DNA of 64,000 nucleotides from Gonocerus acuteangulatus (lineage: Eukaryota > Arthropoda > Insecta > Hemiptera > Coreidae): assembly GCA_946811695.1 (NCBI GenBank), contig OX328132.1:60673151-60737150 (forward strand), given 5' to 3'. Below are positions 12,824 through 23,293 of the stretch, in pieces (position 1 is the first letter of the stretch; each line of letters opens with the position of its first letter). Position numbers and translations under genes: made by a program. Under the pieces are notes generated by a model. It was not told the origin of the DNA, ran no database searches, and was given only the letters and a program-made list of their open reading frames with translations.

Positions 12824-15800
12824 AAATAATACCAACTTCTATTCCATCTTACCTTCCCAGTTTTATTGAAAAACTCGATGTACTGCTAGAAGCAATTAAG
12901 AAAAAAAAAACCTAAAACAACAACCGAGGGATAGAAAGATAAATAGAGTCACGAACTGCGTCATCTCCATAAAGTTCGTTTTCATTGTGTTATTTGGAAA
13001 GCTTGTAAAAGGAACTGTTTATATATTTATATATATATATATATATATACATATATATACATATATATATACATATATATACATATATATATTTATATAT
13101 ATATATATATATATATATACATACATATACACATACATCCAGGCGCACGGTAGTGCGCCAGGCCAAGTTCCGGCCTACGCACGCTGTGTGTATATTTCAC
13201 AAGGTATTACTGCCGATACGGGGAGGTCAAAATAGTCTAGGACTCACAGTTCGGAGGTCACGGATTCAAAACTGTGAGTCCGAACAGTTACAGATTTGCG
13301 TCATTAGATTTTTTAATATTACTTATTTGGTTTCTGATTTATTTTGCTTTTCTAGATGCAGAAAGTAAGTGGCACACCCATGGCCCCCATGGCACAGCGG
13401 GTAACAGCCAAGTTGGAATTGCACAAATAAGTGAGAGGGTAACATTATGTTCTTGAAAAGGCATTAAGAGCCTAAAACTTGTCCCAATACTATGATATCA
13501 TAACTTTCATAGACAAACTGTTTTTGAGAGGGGCCTGGAACTTGGCCTATTTTTTTTCAACGTTAGTTTTTTGGGGGGATTGTGCTTTCCTAGAGGTAAT
13601 GCTGGGAGGATGGAGTACTTTGCGCTAAAGATACTGACATTTTCCTATTGTGGCGTCTTCCTTCTATTTGAATCTTCCTTCCATTTGATATTTTATTTTA
13701 TATTCCTCACTAAATATCAAAACGTACCAATAACTGTTTTTATTTTTTATTCCTTTACTAAAGACAGGACTTTTTGCGCGGTTTTTCCTCCCTCCATATT
13801 TCATTTAAACCCAGCGTTTTGGTGTACAGAGCGGTTGCCAGCATTCGGTACTTTTAACTAAAACATCATACATGTATATTTGAGTGTATATATAATGTTA
13901 TATCAGTTGAGTTACCTTCGTTATTAGTAATCAAAACTTTTATTTCCAGAGTGGCAGTAAATTACTCGCAACATACAGATGTCAGGTCGATACGTCGAAA
14001 ATGAATATTATTCTTCAGTACGGAAATGAAGCGGGTATATTGAACGTCTACGTGACGCCACATGCTAAACCCAAAACAACACATTTGAAGCAGTATGTGA
14101 TAAGGAGGCTAGGCATGCTCTCTAGGGTTCATGACTTGGTTGACATGGGGTAAGTAGGTACATTTTGCTATTTCATCCATATACTCGCTGTCCAAGGGGG
14201 GAGTGACAGGGTAGGCCGGACATTCATTTATATCTCCATTTCTACTGGTCCTAGAGTATTGCTTCTGGTGTAATTTTAAAGCAAATCAAATACTCTATTC
14301 AACTACATATTTGTTTATTATTTATTTATTTATTTATTTATTTTTTGGTGCATCGAACAACTACATAATATTTCTAAAATTGCAAATGTTTTTTTTAATT
14401 TTTATTATTTATAATGAGCATTTTCAGATTTTTATTTATTTTTTTAATTTTTAACGAACTCCGTTTTTGTCTTTCTGACAAATTCTCGAATAATTTTAAT
14501 CTGGTTGGAATACCTGGACTGGATGAAGATGAAAGTTCTTGAGAATATACCTGTGGAAAAATTAAGTCCGCCATTAAGTGACGCCATTCGTGTTTTTTCC
14601 ACAAAAATTGTTGAAAATTTACATTTAAATTGAAAATGTTCCATTTCTCCAGAAAACTGTTTTTTTTTGCGAGTGAACATTCGCAAGACCAAGTAAGTCA
14701 GTCTATTCTTCCGAAGCCGTGTCAAAATCCTTAAAATTAATATTGTTGGATCTAAAAAATCAAAATAGATCTTAAATTTTGGCCAAACCCAAGGTTTTGG
14801 AATTGCTAATTATGGGTATTTATTATTTGGCTGACTACCAGCGTAAAAGTGAAAATAGAAAGGTGGACTACCATCTTATCTCCTTTATAAGTACACTCAT
14901 ATTTACAACATTGTTTCAGTGCCTGCAACACACTAAGATTAAAAGGTGGCTTTAGTCAAGCCGAAATGCATAACTGGGTGTCATTATGCCTGCCACAAGT
15001 GCCCGAAAAAATTCCAACTACAAGTAATATAGTTTATTATTATGTTTCCTCATTTTCTGAAACGCAGCTTCAATGTACATATTCGTAAGTATAAAAATAT
15101 AACTTTGTTAACATTTTTCTATACATCTATTCAGGAAATTTCTAGTGTAAAATAATCAAGGATCAATCTATCCGTTAGTCGGCAATCATTGACAGTCTGT
15201 AGTAATGATTGACATGACTAACGTTGTAAATACTTTCGGTATTAGACTAATACCTCTTGTCTACTCATATACATTGGGGAATAGAATTCCTTCATGAAGC
15301 AGTTCTGTTTTATTTTTTGAACAGAGAACGAGGGAAATGTTGAGCCTTGTGCTTTAAAAATGTGATTATTTGTGTAATTAAGATTACTATTACGCTCAAC
15401 ACATTTTTTATAATAATTATTTCGAAATTTTATTAAGTTAATCATCAATCATAAATATAGTTTTTCAGTCTTTATTCATCAATCTAGGTAAGCTTAGTTA
15501 TTAATCATTAGTCATTAGTCAAAGCTTCTTTTAATCATTAATCACAAATCATTGATATAGAAGTAGTTAATCGTTAGTCATTACTCATGGAGAAATATGA
15601 TTGATCAATCATCAATCGCTACTCACAACCCGATCACTCATTTAATCATTAGTCATTAGTTACAAAATTAATCACTTTTTTTTTAATTTGACAGTCTGCC
15701 ACATATAAATAAATTCAAAAATTTATTATTTGTTTGCTCACGTCCTGTTACTCCAATTGACTTACTCGTTTACTAACGAATTACTCCCAATATCTTATTA

Positions 15801-16054
15801 TAATAGTTAAGCCCACACTGCTGTTCATTAAATAGTTGTATGCACATCATACTGTTTAAATGTCACGAAAGGACCTAGTCTGGATTATACTGAATATATT
15901 AGTATCTCGTTTAAATTATTTACCATTTCGGTAATACATTTCAGGAAAGGAGAAGCTGAATTCAAATCGGATGACATAACCATCATTTCAACGTTAAAGG
16001 ACTTTTTAACGCATCAAGCAACTATGAAGAAAATACACCTGGATATTACATTCG
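3669..16054 (+). CDS. BBS7: BBS7 (Bardet-Biedl syndrome 7 protein), four internal exons, partial gene
   Basis: BBS7 is a subunit of the BBSome, the coat complex that moves membrane proteins in and out of cilia; in insects this concerns sensory cilia. Four exons, 3669-3821, 13950-14149, 14920-15084 and 15945-16054, all have AG acceptors and GT donors (three GTAAGT, one GTAACT) and join without a stop into 628 nt (209 codons). The translation follows the conserved C-terminal half of BBS7, after the beta-propeller and coiled coil: the AIDNVLLQS and [12 protein letters not shown] blocks, then [13 protein letters not shown], a CLPQVPEK block and [11 protein letters not shown], in the family order. 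I matched these from memory of vertebrate BBS7. Upstream exons precede the window. About 150-200 further residues should follow 16054, but I found no exon for them before 37074. The first intron here is 10 kb because a LINE sits in it. Confidence 0.92.
3822..3932 (+). repeat. 37-bp tandem repeat, three copies, containing the BBS7 splice donor
   Basis: Three head-to-tail copies begin at 3822, 3859 and 3896 with the same 37-bp spacing. Each starts with GTAAGTA, so the donor of the preceding exon is present three times. The copies are almost identical; the third reads GTAAGTAACCC instead of GTAAGTAGCCC. Confidence 0.95.
5129..6372 (+). pseudogene. LINE ORF1 (Gag-like, CCHC zinc knuckles), frameshifted
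   Basis: Nucleic-acid-binding protein of the retrotransposon particle. An N-terminal RNA-binding-like part (about residues 1-185) leads to a Cys/His cluster: [16 protein letters not shown], a second knuckle starting at PKCG, and [16 protein letters not shown]. One base is missing at about 5747, inside the second knuckle, so the first frame stops at 5797 and the rest continues in another frame. The C-terminal part is Ser/Asn/Pro-rich and ends in TGA at 6372. The order resembles Gag of I, jockey and related elements. Confidence 0.85.
6669..8416 (+). mobile_element. Helitron-like element H2, nested in the LINE
   Basis: It starts AAAAAGTCGGTCTCGCAGG and ends GGAACCGCGCTAA, splitting the LINE between ORF1 and ORF2. 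Inside, two related segments of about 480 bp follow one another (about 6930-7340 and 7440-7860). (TA)n lies at 8216-8279. Both flanks are LINE sequence and no target-site duplication is seen apart from A residues. Confidence 0.8.
8658..12306 (+). pseudogene. LINE ORF2 (endonuclease, reverse transcriptase, RNase H), broken
   Basis: The AP-type endonuclease begins [19 protein letters not shown] and has LCLQETHL and LLGDFNSSN. The catalytic SDH motif near 9270 reads SDLFPI, so the His is lost. A frameshift near 9770 leads into the RT. That contains TTPGPNN, a deletion just before [23 protein letters not shown] (motif A), an in-frame TAA at 10513, [14 protein letters not shown], and FADD (motif C). 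RNase H follows, with [37 protein letters not shown] and [20 protein letters not shown]. Next come tandem Cys/His residues in [17 protein letters not shown]. The domain order is complete, but at least four lesions make it inactive. Confidence 0.9.
13020..13205. repeat. (TA)n followed by GGCGCAC...GTGCGCC hairpin repeat
   Basis: The AT tract at 13020-13135 is followed by GGCGCACGGTAGTGCGCC (7-bp arms, 4-nt loop) at 13142-13159 and AGGCCAAGTTCCGGCC. The same hairpin block recurs at 16714-16760. It may be the end of another element family. Confidence 0.7.
13950..14149 (+). CDS. BBS7: BBS7 exon (phase 0 to 2)
   Basis: 200 nt with acceptor TTTATTTCCAG and donor GGG|GTAAGT. It encodes [17 protein letters not shown], then a segment with VYVTP and KPKT, matching the BBS7 region after the [12 protein letters not shown] block. 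It joins the previous exon at a codon boundary and leaves two bases for the next. Confidence 0.92.
14920..15084 (+). CDS. BBS7: BBS7 exon (phase 2 to 2)
   Basis: 165 nt with acceptor TTGTTTCAG and donor GTAAGT. It completes a Gly codon with the previous exon and reads [18 protein letters not shown], then [10 protein letters not shown] and an aromatic-rich stretch ending TQLQCTYS. The order and spacing are those of BBS7. Confidence 0.93.
15150..15680. repeat. Degenerate minisatellite of ATCATTAGTC units in a BBS7 intron
   Basis: Many imperfect copies of TTAATCATTAGTCATTAGTC and its permutations, both strands mixed, between two BBS7 exons. No ORF or RNA structure is apparent. Confidence 0.75.
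15945..16054 (+). CDS. BBS7: BBS7 exon (phase 2 to 1), last one found
   Basis: 110 nt with acceptor ACATTTCAG and donor G|GTAACT. It encodes [19 protein letters not shown] and then a Lys-rich helix ending HLDITFG. In BBS7 this is followed by a long helical C-terminal part. No continuation with a phase-2 acceptor could be recognised up to 37074. Confidence 0.92.
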
Positions 16055-16247
16055 GTAACTTTTCTGAACTAGAATTTATTTTTATTTATTTATTTTTTAT
16101 TATATTGTCTCACGTGTTTTATTTTTTCGCTCATTTAAGGATCTTCATAGATTAAAATCAATTTTAGGACTAACAAAATAATTGACTGAATCAAATGAAA
16201 ATAAGACAAAAAAAAAATAGCCTATGGTACGCTACTCCAGGCTCTAA

Positions 16248-16376
16248 ATAAAAAAAAAATCCGATTCATCTTAGCGCGTTTCCGTTCCATAGAGTCATTT
16301 AGAAAGCACAAATATTTCTTGAAAAAATTAACACAAATCCTGCAATGCACAGAAACTGGCAGTAGCCAACTACTAT
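16248..16376 (+). mobile_element. Helitron-like 5' end fragment
   Basis: An A run followed by TCCGATTCATCTTAGCGC and GTTTCCGTTC resembles the family's 5' end with about 17 bases deleted. It continues only briefly before a (TA)n tract. Confidence 0.5.
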
Positions 16377-16377
16377 A

Positions 16378-16446
<69 letters not shown>

Positions 16447-16699
16447 TATGAACACCCATACGTAAACAAACGCACACAATCATATCATATACTGTTCGAC
16501 TCGAGATCCAAGAATAATTGAGTGCCTGGCAAGCCAGGTTTGACCTCCTGACATTCTCTGCCAACTGACCTTTCGACTGCCACTTCCAGGCAACATTCCA
16601 AAATATTTAAATTAATCCGATTTGTCCGAAAAAAATGAATAAACATGTTTTACTTATTTATTTTATTTTATCTAACAAATTTTCTGAACTAACAGCTGA

Positions 16700-17140
16700 T
16701 TTCCTTGTATCTAGGCGCACGGTCGTGCGCCAGGCCAAGTTTCGGCCTTAGCATACTGTGTGTATATTACAGGAGGTCTTAGAGCCGATTTTTACTCTCT
16801 CATAACATTCAACCAGGTAAAGATAAAGTTATGAAATTTTACACAGGTATTATACTACTAGATGTGAGTAAAACTGGAAATTGTCATAATTCTACATCGA
16901 ATAGTTTCTGAGATATAAGCGAACGAAAATCGGGATTTATAGGACTCACTCACTCACTCATTCACTCACTCACTGACTCATCAAAATTATTAGGAACTTC
17001 CCATGATGCTAGAGACTTGAAATTTTGCATGATGATAGATATTAAGGTGTTATTAAAGGAAAAAATAGAAAAATCGTGAAAAGTTGTGTTTGACTCCGCT
17101 TCCGGGGCGGGGGCGTTCCAGTTTTGTACTTCCTTCGGAA
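16700..17140 (+). repeat. Dispersed repeat with hairpin head and ACTC microsatellite
   Basis: The hairpin GGCGCACGGTCGTGCGCC at 16714-16731 is followed by a diverged body, an (ACTC)n tract at 16945-16981 and TCAAAATTATTAGGAACTTC. The whole precedes the 124-bp tandem array and may be part of the same element. Confidence 0.55.
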
Positions 17141-17229
17141 ACCCGTCATTCCGTCCGAAACCCATGATGTGGGTTATCAAATGAATCGTCTCGGTATGAA
17201 GAACCTATATTTGATGTTTTAAGAAACAA

Positions 17230-17720
17230 TTAGACGCATATAGGCTCGGTCAAAATCTTATACCAGCTGTCTGTCTGTGTGTTTGTTCCTTATACAAATC
17301 CGTACCGTTTGACCGATTTTGACCAAACTTGGGACACAGATGGGTCTTGATACGGGGAGGATCATAGGCTAGGTTAAATTGTCTATCAGATGTCTGTCTG
17401 TCTGTTTGTTCCTATACAAATGCACACCGTTTGGCCGATTTTGACAAAATGTGACACATATGTCGGTCTTGATCCGGGGAGTGTCATAGGCTAGTTCAAA
17501 ATCATCTATCAGCTGTTTGCCTAACTGTTTATTCCTTATACAAATCCACACGATTTGACCGATTTTGACCAAACATGGTACATAGGTAGGTCTTTATCCG
17601 GGTAGTGTCATAGGCTAGGTCAAAATCGTCTATCAGCTGTCTGTCTGCATGTTTGTTCCTTACAAAAATTCACACCGTTTGACCTATTTTGACCAAACTT
17701 GGCACGCAGGTAGGTGATAC
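17230..17720. repeat. Tandem array, about 124-bp period, four units
   Basis: The TTCCTTA core recurs at 17285, 17409, 17532 and 17656. Each unit contains GTCTGTCTGTTTGTTCC, CCGTTTGACCGATTTTGACC and ATCCGGGGAGTGTCATAGGC. Near-identical 90-bp direct repeats (17140-17229 and 17755-17849) flank the array. One inverted unit lies at 22201-22285, next to the N gap. Confidence 0.85.
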
Positions 17721-17892
17721 GGACGTCATATTACCTATGACGTTTTGTACTTTTTGTTCCATCATTCCTTCTGAAACCCATCATGTGGGGTATCAAATGA
17801 ATCGTCTTGGTAAGGAGAACCTATATTTGATGTTTTAAGAAACATATCGACACATTTTAACAACAACAGTTGTGACTTCTTTCTTAAATGTA

Positions 17893-18156
17893 GTAAATAA
17901 GGTCGTAGGGGTTAACTGCATAATGTACTTGACAGCAGATACTAAGTTTTTCAAATTCATCTAAATTCCAAAGTTTAGGATCACAAACCCAAAATGTATC
18001 GTCTTTGTTCTTATCTTTTTCTTGAAGGCCTTATACACTTTCCCTATTGTGATCTTTATCCTCGGGATAAGGTTCCTGTGTTTTACAGTGTAATAGTCTA
18101 GTTAAGAGAGCAATCAATTTGTCCTCTAGAGTAATGGCAATGCTTTATTTGTGCCG
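17893..18156 (-). pseudogene. Unrecognised coding-like remnant
   Basis: A minus-strand frame of about 88 codons with one stop (18034-18036): TLEDKLIALLTRLLHCKTQE, then PYPEDKDHNRES, stop, GLQEKDKNKDDTFWVCDPKL and WNLDEFEKLSICCQVHYAVN. The composition (Trp, Cys and charged residues in balance) is unlike the AT-rich noise around it. I do not recognise it. It may be an exon remnant or a transposon piece. Confidence 0.3.
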
Positions 18157-18719
18157 AAATTAATTTTAGAGAGAAAACTAAACATTGCCAAGTTTAAGAA
18201 TATACCTGGTTGAGGAAAGTGATATTTTAGTAACTGGATATAAGTATTTTTATTGTTGTTTTTAAAGGTCAGTTGAAGTGTCTTTACTGTTCTTAGTAAG
18301 TAACTATGAGGTATTCCAAGTAATGAACTTGGACATTTCTTTCTTGTATCATCTCTTGTATTGGCAAATATTTTTGGTTGAAAATATGGTGCACTTAATA
18401 CACTAACTCATACTACTTTTTTGGAGTGTTGGATGGTAAGGCGTTTTGGGGGGGGGGGGGTTTAGGAGGAAATATTTTTGGGGAAGGGAGTGTTTCTTTG
18501 TGGGGGGAGGAACTTTGCCTCTATTTCACATTTATGTTTTTTTTGGGATCTCTTTTACGCATTAATACAGGCAGATTGATATATTAAAATATTCTTAAAT
18601 TGTACAAATACGGTGACAATTAATTAATAATTAAATAATATATAATACAAAGTCTGGCATTATTTTGCTCTCTTCCACAATCTCAGTCCATATTTAGAAA
18701 ACATCACTGATGTTCTTTT

Positions 18720-18855
18720 TTAGCGCGGTTCATCCCTCCCCCATAGGGAGGAACCCCGCTTATAGGGTTGATACAATGAAACAATCCGGAAGTGCCGACT
18801 AGAAAATTTCGCGTTTCAGAACCCCTAGAGACCGAAAATAACGGTGGTTCAAATT

Positions 18856-18950
<95 letters not shown>

Positions 18951-19833
18951 CTGTTCGCTCTCTAGATAGAAGACGAATGGTCGGATTTTGATGAAATTTG
19001 GTACAAAAATCCTTCGTCCAATTTGAAAGGTCAAGTTCGTTAACCAGCAAAATCCGCCTACTGGAAGATGGCGTTTGGGGCGAAATTCGCGCAAAAAAAA
19101 ATCGTAACGCTTACGTTTTTGAGTTCATAAGCTTCTAAGTACTCGTTTTATATGATTCCTGGGCTAGTAAAACGAATGAAACCATTTTCAAGGCGATAGC
19201 TTTAACCGTTTTCGAGAAAATTGGAAAAATATTTTTTGAATACCGTTTTTGGTTTGGGTACTTAGAATCATGGGATTCAGTTGAAACATTTTCTGCATGT
19301 TCTACTTTCATCAAAACTAATATGTTAAAATTTTGGTTACGTTTGGAGTTAAGGAAGGGTTAGAATAAAATATTTTATTAACAGACATAAAAAGTTTTAG
19401 TAACTTTGTTTACTTTCCTTAATATCTCGAAAAAGGTTGAGAATCTTGGTAAACGGAAGAATACCATTAGAAGGGGCGGGGACCCACCCAGGTAAGATCG
19501 TAAATAACACCTTTCTTGAGAGTAAAGATGGAACTGTCAACTTTGGTCCTCCTCTACCTCCCGGCACTTTCATTGCTGACGAAGGCTACCACTGACTAGC
19601 CAAAACGTCCTAAATATAGATTTTTTAACAAAAATCGTATTGAGGTTTATTTAGCCGAATCCCAACCATTCCATCTTTACTTATCACCTCGACGGCTAAC
19701 TATCTAATCTTCATGCTTTCTAGAAATGTGGACCCAAAATAATAACATCTTCTATTTTAATCATTTTAAATGAGTCTAGAGATAAGAACGGAACCGCGCT
19801 AAGATGATGCAGTTCCTGCAAGTCGGACTTTTT
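18720..19833 (-). mobile_element. Helitron-like element H3
   Basis: It has the CTAA-end hairpin at 18720-18760, (TA)n at 18858-18947 and the 5' end hairpin region at 19790-19833. A separate Penelope-like insert interrupts it near 19513-19732. Its 5' end abuts the interior of another copy at a T run. Confidence 0.75.
19513..19732 (+). mobile_element. Second Penelope-like insert with degenerate hammerhead-like motif
   Basis: It interrupts H3 between CCTTTC and GACCCAAAATAATAAC. It has an inverted pair AGTAAAGATGGAA and TTCCATCTTTACT. At 19576-19610 it shows CTGACGA, stem GGCTA/TAGCC, AAAAC and GTC. The G of GAAA is lost, so the ribozyme is probably dead. Confidence 0.45.
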
Positions 19834-20838
19834 ATATGATTCCTGGGCTAGGAAAACGAATGAAACCATTTTGAAGGCGATCGCTTTAACTGTTTTCGAG
19901 AAAATTGGAAAAATAGTTTTTGAATACCGTTTTTGGTTTGGGTACTTAGAATTACGGGATTCAGTTGAAACTTTATCTGCATGTTCTACTTTCATTAAAA
20001 CTAATATGTTGAAAGTTTTGTTACGTTTGGAGTTAAGGAAGGGTTAGAATAAAATATTTTATGAACAGACATGAAAAGTTTTGGGAAGTTCGTATACTTT
20101 CATTAATATCTCGAACACGGTTGGGAAATCGTGGTAAGTGGATAGAAACTATTTGAAAGCTTACTAAATTCTCTACACAAAAGATTCTAAAACTATTTTT
20201 GATTAGGTTATGTCAATCGGAGAAATAAGTGCTTAAAACTTCAAATACGTCTGTTTTGTTCTTATGAACGGGTTTTTGTCGTTCTTATTGTAATTTTTGT
20301 CTCTTTCCCTTCGTTTTTTATTGCTTTTTTATTTTTGTAATTTCTTATGTTGCGAAAATTTTGTGTGTAAAACAGGATATGAAAAATTAGGCCAATTTTC
20401 TGTTGCTAGAAATAATATAAATTTTGGGAACTTTTTTATAATATCTCGAAAACTGTTGAAAATCTTGGTAAACGGAAGGATACCATTAGAAAGCTTATTA
20501 AATGCTCTACATAAAAGGTTCTAATGAAAGTTTTGATTAGGTGATGACAATCGGAGAAATAAGAGCTTAAAGCTTTAAAGTAATTGATTTCGCTTATTCG
20601 AACTGTTCTTTTTGTCTGTATTTTATTCCTTGTTATTTTTTAATTGCTTATAGTTGGATAATGTATTCGAAAATAAAACAGGTTATGTAAAATAACAAAA
20701 ACAATTTATTGTTAGAAATATAGAGTTCCAAGATTACAAGACCTTGTAACTAGCGGGCAAGTTTCTAGTGTTGCCGACCGTTCCAGGTAAGATTGTAAAT
20801 CCTACCTTTCAAGACTGGTGGAACCAAAATAATAACTG

Positions 20839-20997
20839 TCGGGGTTCGGTCACTGCTACTTAATAAAACTACATTTTATCGTAAAAATGGTTTTATTGTG
20901 CCGACGTTTCGGCTTGAACTTCAAGCCTTCATCAGGGCTGTAAATACAAGTAGGACATATTTAACACTAATATATGCACATATCTATGTAAATATAC

Positions 20998-21037
<40 letters not shown>

Positions 21038-21238
21038 ATATATATATATATATATACACATATATAATATATATATTTATATATATGCATATACACATAC
21101 ACATATACACGCACACATATGTACATATATATGCCCACATACATACACATATGGGGTATGTATTATTAAGTAGCATTAAGTACCGAACCCGGACAATCCC
21201 TACCTTGCATCATCAACGGTCAACGATCTCCTCTCAAC
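20839..21238 (-). mobile_element. Penelope-like insert with hammerhead-like motif and 13-bp target duplication
   Basis: Perfect 13-bp copies of AAAATAATAACTG at 20826-20838 and 21239-21251 flank the insert. Without it the Helitron-like host is continuous (compare 34075-34110). Inverted subterminal sequences occur near both ends (GGGTTCGGT/ACCGAACCC with CTACTTAATAA/TTATTAAGTAG). The centre has (TA)n-rich DNA. No ORF remains. Assignment to Penelope-like elements rests on the ribozyme-like motif and structure. Confidence 0.6.
20901..20942 (-). ncRNA. Hammerhead ribozyme-like motif
   Basis: On the minus strand: CTGATGA, then stem II GGCTTGA/TCAAGCC with loop AGT, then GAAAC, then GTC. These are the conserved core, a perfect 7-bp stem II and a possible cleavage triplet. 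Stem III is minimal or absent, so activity as a monomer is doubtful. Penelope-like elements are known to carry such motifs. Confidence 0.55.
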
Positions 21239-21336
21239 AAAATAATAACTGCTTCTATTTTAATCTTTCGAAATTAGACTAGGGATAAGAACGGAACCGC
21301 GCTAAGATGAGGCAGTTCCTGCGAGTCGGACTTTTT

Positions 21337-22000
21337 TATTTTAGGCATTGCGGATACGAAGGGCGAACTCCAAAAAAGTCAGTTTTCAGGAATATGCATT
21401 TTAATATTTTTTCCATGAGGGTGAACTCCACTAGATATTCAAAACATTTTTTCGCTCTGAAGTGCCTCATTGTTTGTTAATTAATTTATATTAATAAACA
21501 AATTATATAATAATTGACCAGGAATTAGTGTGAACTTCACTTTCAACGAAAAGAGCATTTTATTTATATCATTATCCAAGGGACCAGTAGTGGAGTGTTG
21601 AGTTCGCCTTTCTATCTGCCTTCCTAGGGCGGTTTCTAGCCAGCTTTTAGCGCGGTTCCTTCTTCCCTCCATATGGAGGAAGGTGAAGTTCGTTAACCAG
21701 CAGAATCCGCCCAGCTCATTTTTTAATTGGTTATTTTTTGTTTTAAGTTTTTAAGTTGCATTTATTTGTAGAATTAGTATCATAGTAGAAGAAGACAAGA
21801 AAATGAGAAACGTTTTGACATTCTTCAATGCATTGAACTGTGAAATAAGTTCAAGTTTGTATATATATAAGTGATAGTTTGTATTATCGTGGATGGTGGG
21901 AGCTGGCCGACAGCTGTAGGGTGTATTTCCATGTAAGGGAACGGTGGCCCTTTGTCCCGTATCTGGAGCCATAAAGCATTTCACAATAGTTCGAACCAAA
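21337..22000. other. Intergenic stretch left of the N gap, no gene seen
   Basis: Apart from a small Helitron-like end at 21647-21711 I see no ORF with family features. The sequence after 21720 resembles other Helitron-like interiors weakly (TTTTTATTTTAAGTTTTTAA-type). Confidence 0.5.
21647..21711 (-). mobile_element. Helitron-like CTAA-end fragment
   Basis: A short relic: the terminal hairpin (GGTTCCTTCTTCCC...GGAGGAAG) is joined directly to the AAGTTCGTTAACCAGCAG module that normally lies about 200 bp further in. The (TA)n part is deleted. Confidence 0.6.
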
Positions 22001-22200
22001 NNNNNNNNNNNNNNNNNNNNNNNNNNNNNNNNNNNNNNNNNNNNNNNNNNNNNNNNNNNNNNNNNNNNNNNNNNNNNNNNNNNNNNNNNNNNNNNNNNNN
22101 NNNNNNNNNNNNNNNNNNNNNNNNNNNNNNNNNNNNNNNNNNNNNNNNNNNNNNNNNNNNNNNNNNNNNNNNNNNNNNNNNNNNNNNNNNNNNNNNNNNN
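22001..22200. other. Assembly gap (200 Ns)
   Basis: Exactly 200 undetermined bases, probably a placeholder length. The right edge is a single inverted unit of the 124-bp repeat, so a collapsed tandem array is a likely cause. Confidence 0.99.
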
Positions 22201-22499
22201 AAGACCTACCAGTGTGCCAAGTTTGGTCAAAATTGGTCAAACGGTGTGGATTTGTATAAGGAACAAACAGTTAAACAGACAAGTGATTTTTACATATATA
22301 GATATCGGTGAAGTTGTAAATTGATTGACTTTCTACCTATTTTGAATAGTTTTGTGTTTAGGTGTAGCTTACATTACCTGGGTCAACCCTTGGAGCTGTC
22401 TATGGGTAGAAGATTGAGGTAGAGATTCTCTGCAAGATTGTTGCTGTCAACAGGTAAGAGGCGGTGACTCACTCACTCAAACTGTATAGCTTGAGAGTA

Positions 22500-22660
22500 G
22501 AGATGGGCGATCTGAATCGATCTTTTTAACACGATATATCGATTTTTGCAATCAATCTCCAAGGGCCGATCTTTTCATAGAATCGATCTCCAATCGCCGT
22601 TCTTTTTAAAGAATCGATCCCTAAGGGCCGATCATTTAAAGAATCGCTCCATCTAGAATA
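22500..22660 (+). repeat. GAATCGATC-rich degenerate repeat, hAT-MITE-like end
   Basis: It begins AGAGATGGGCGATCTGAATC and repeats GAATCGATCTCCAA and GGGCCGATC units three to four times. The start resembles hAT ends. No opposite end was found. Confidence 0.4.
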
Positions 22661-22681
22661 CTGTACAATGAAATGGGGGGA

Positions 22682-22941
22682 AAACGGTTAAAGCTATCGC
22701 CTTGAAAATGGTTTCATTCGTTTTCCTAGCCCAAGAAGCCTATAAAAAGAGTACTTACAAGCTTATGAACTCAAAAACGTAAGCGTTACGATTTTTTTTG
22801 CGCGAATTTCGCCCCAAACGCCATCTTCCAGTGGGCGGATTCTGCTGGTTAACGAACTTGACCTTTCAAGTTGGACGACGGATTTTTGTACCAAATTTCA
22901 TCAAAATCGGACCATCAGGGAAGCCATAAATGAGCGAACAG

Positions 22942-23008
<67 letters not shown>

Positions 23009-23170
23009 TATACATATATATATATATATATACAAATTTTAACCACCGTTATTTTCGGTCTCTAGGGGTTCTGAAACGCGAAATTTTCTAGTCGGCACTT
23101 CCGGATTGTTTCATTGTATCAACCCTATAAGCGGGGTTCCTCCCTATGGGGGAGGGAGGAACCGCGCTAA
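22682..23170 (+). mobile_element. Helitron-like element, 3' half (H5)
   Basis: It begins inside the family at AAACGGTTAAAGCTATCGCC and ends with a perfect CTAA-end hairpin at 23127-23170. The (TA)n tract is long, at 22946-23033. The 5' half is missing. Confidence 0.7.
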
Positions 23171-23293
23171 AATAAGGTTTCAAACTGTGCTCTTAATTTG
23201 TATAACCATTTATACAATACACTTATACCGTGGGGACTCGAACATTTATACCGTTACAACCGGACAAAACCATTCCCAGAATAGATCTACGGA

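Larger units (their letters stand above)
19834..21336 (-). mobile_element. Helitron-like element H3b, lacking the CTAA end
   Basis: The family interior begins abruptly at 19834 and runs to the 5' end at 21336 (CGGACTTTTTT on the + strand). The CTAA end and its (TA)n are absent. It is interrupted at 20839-21238 by a Penelope-like insert with a 13-bp duplication. Confidence 0.7.
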
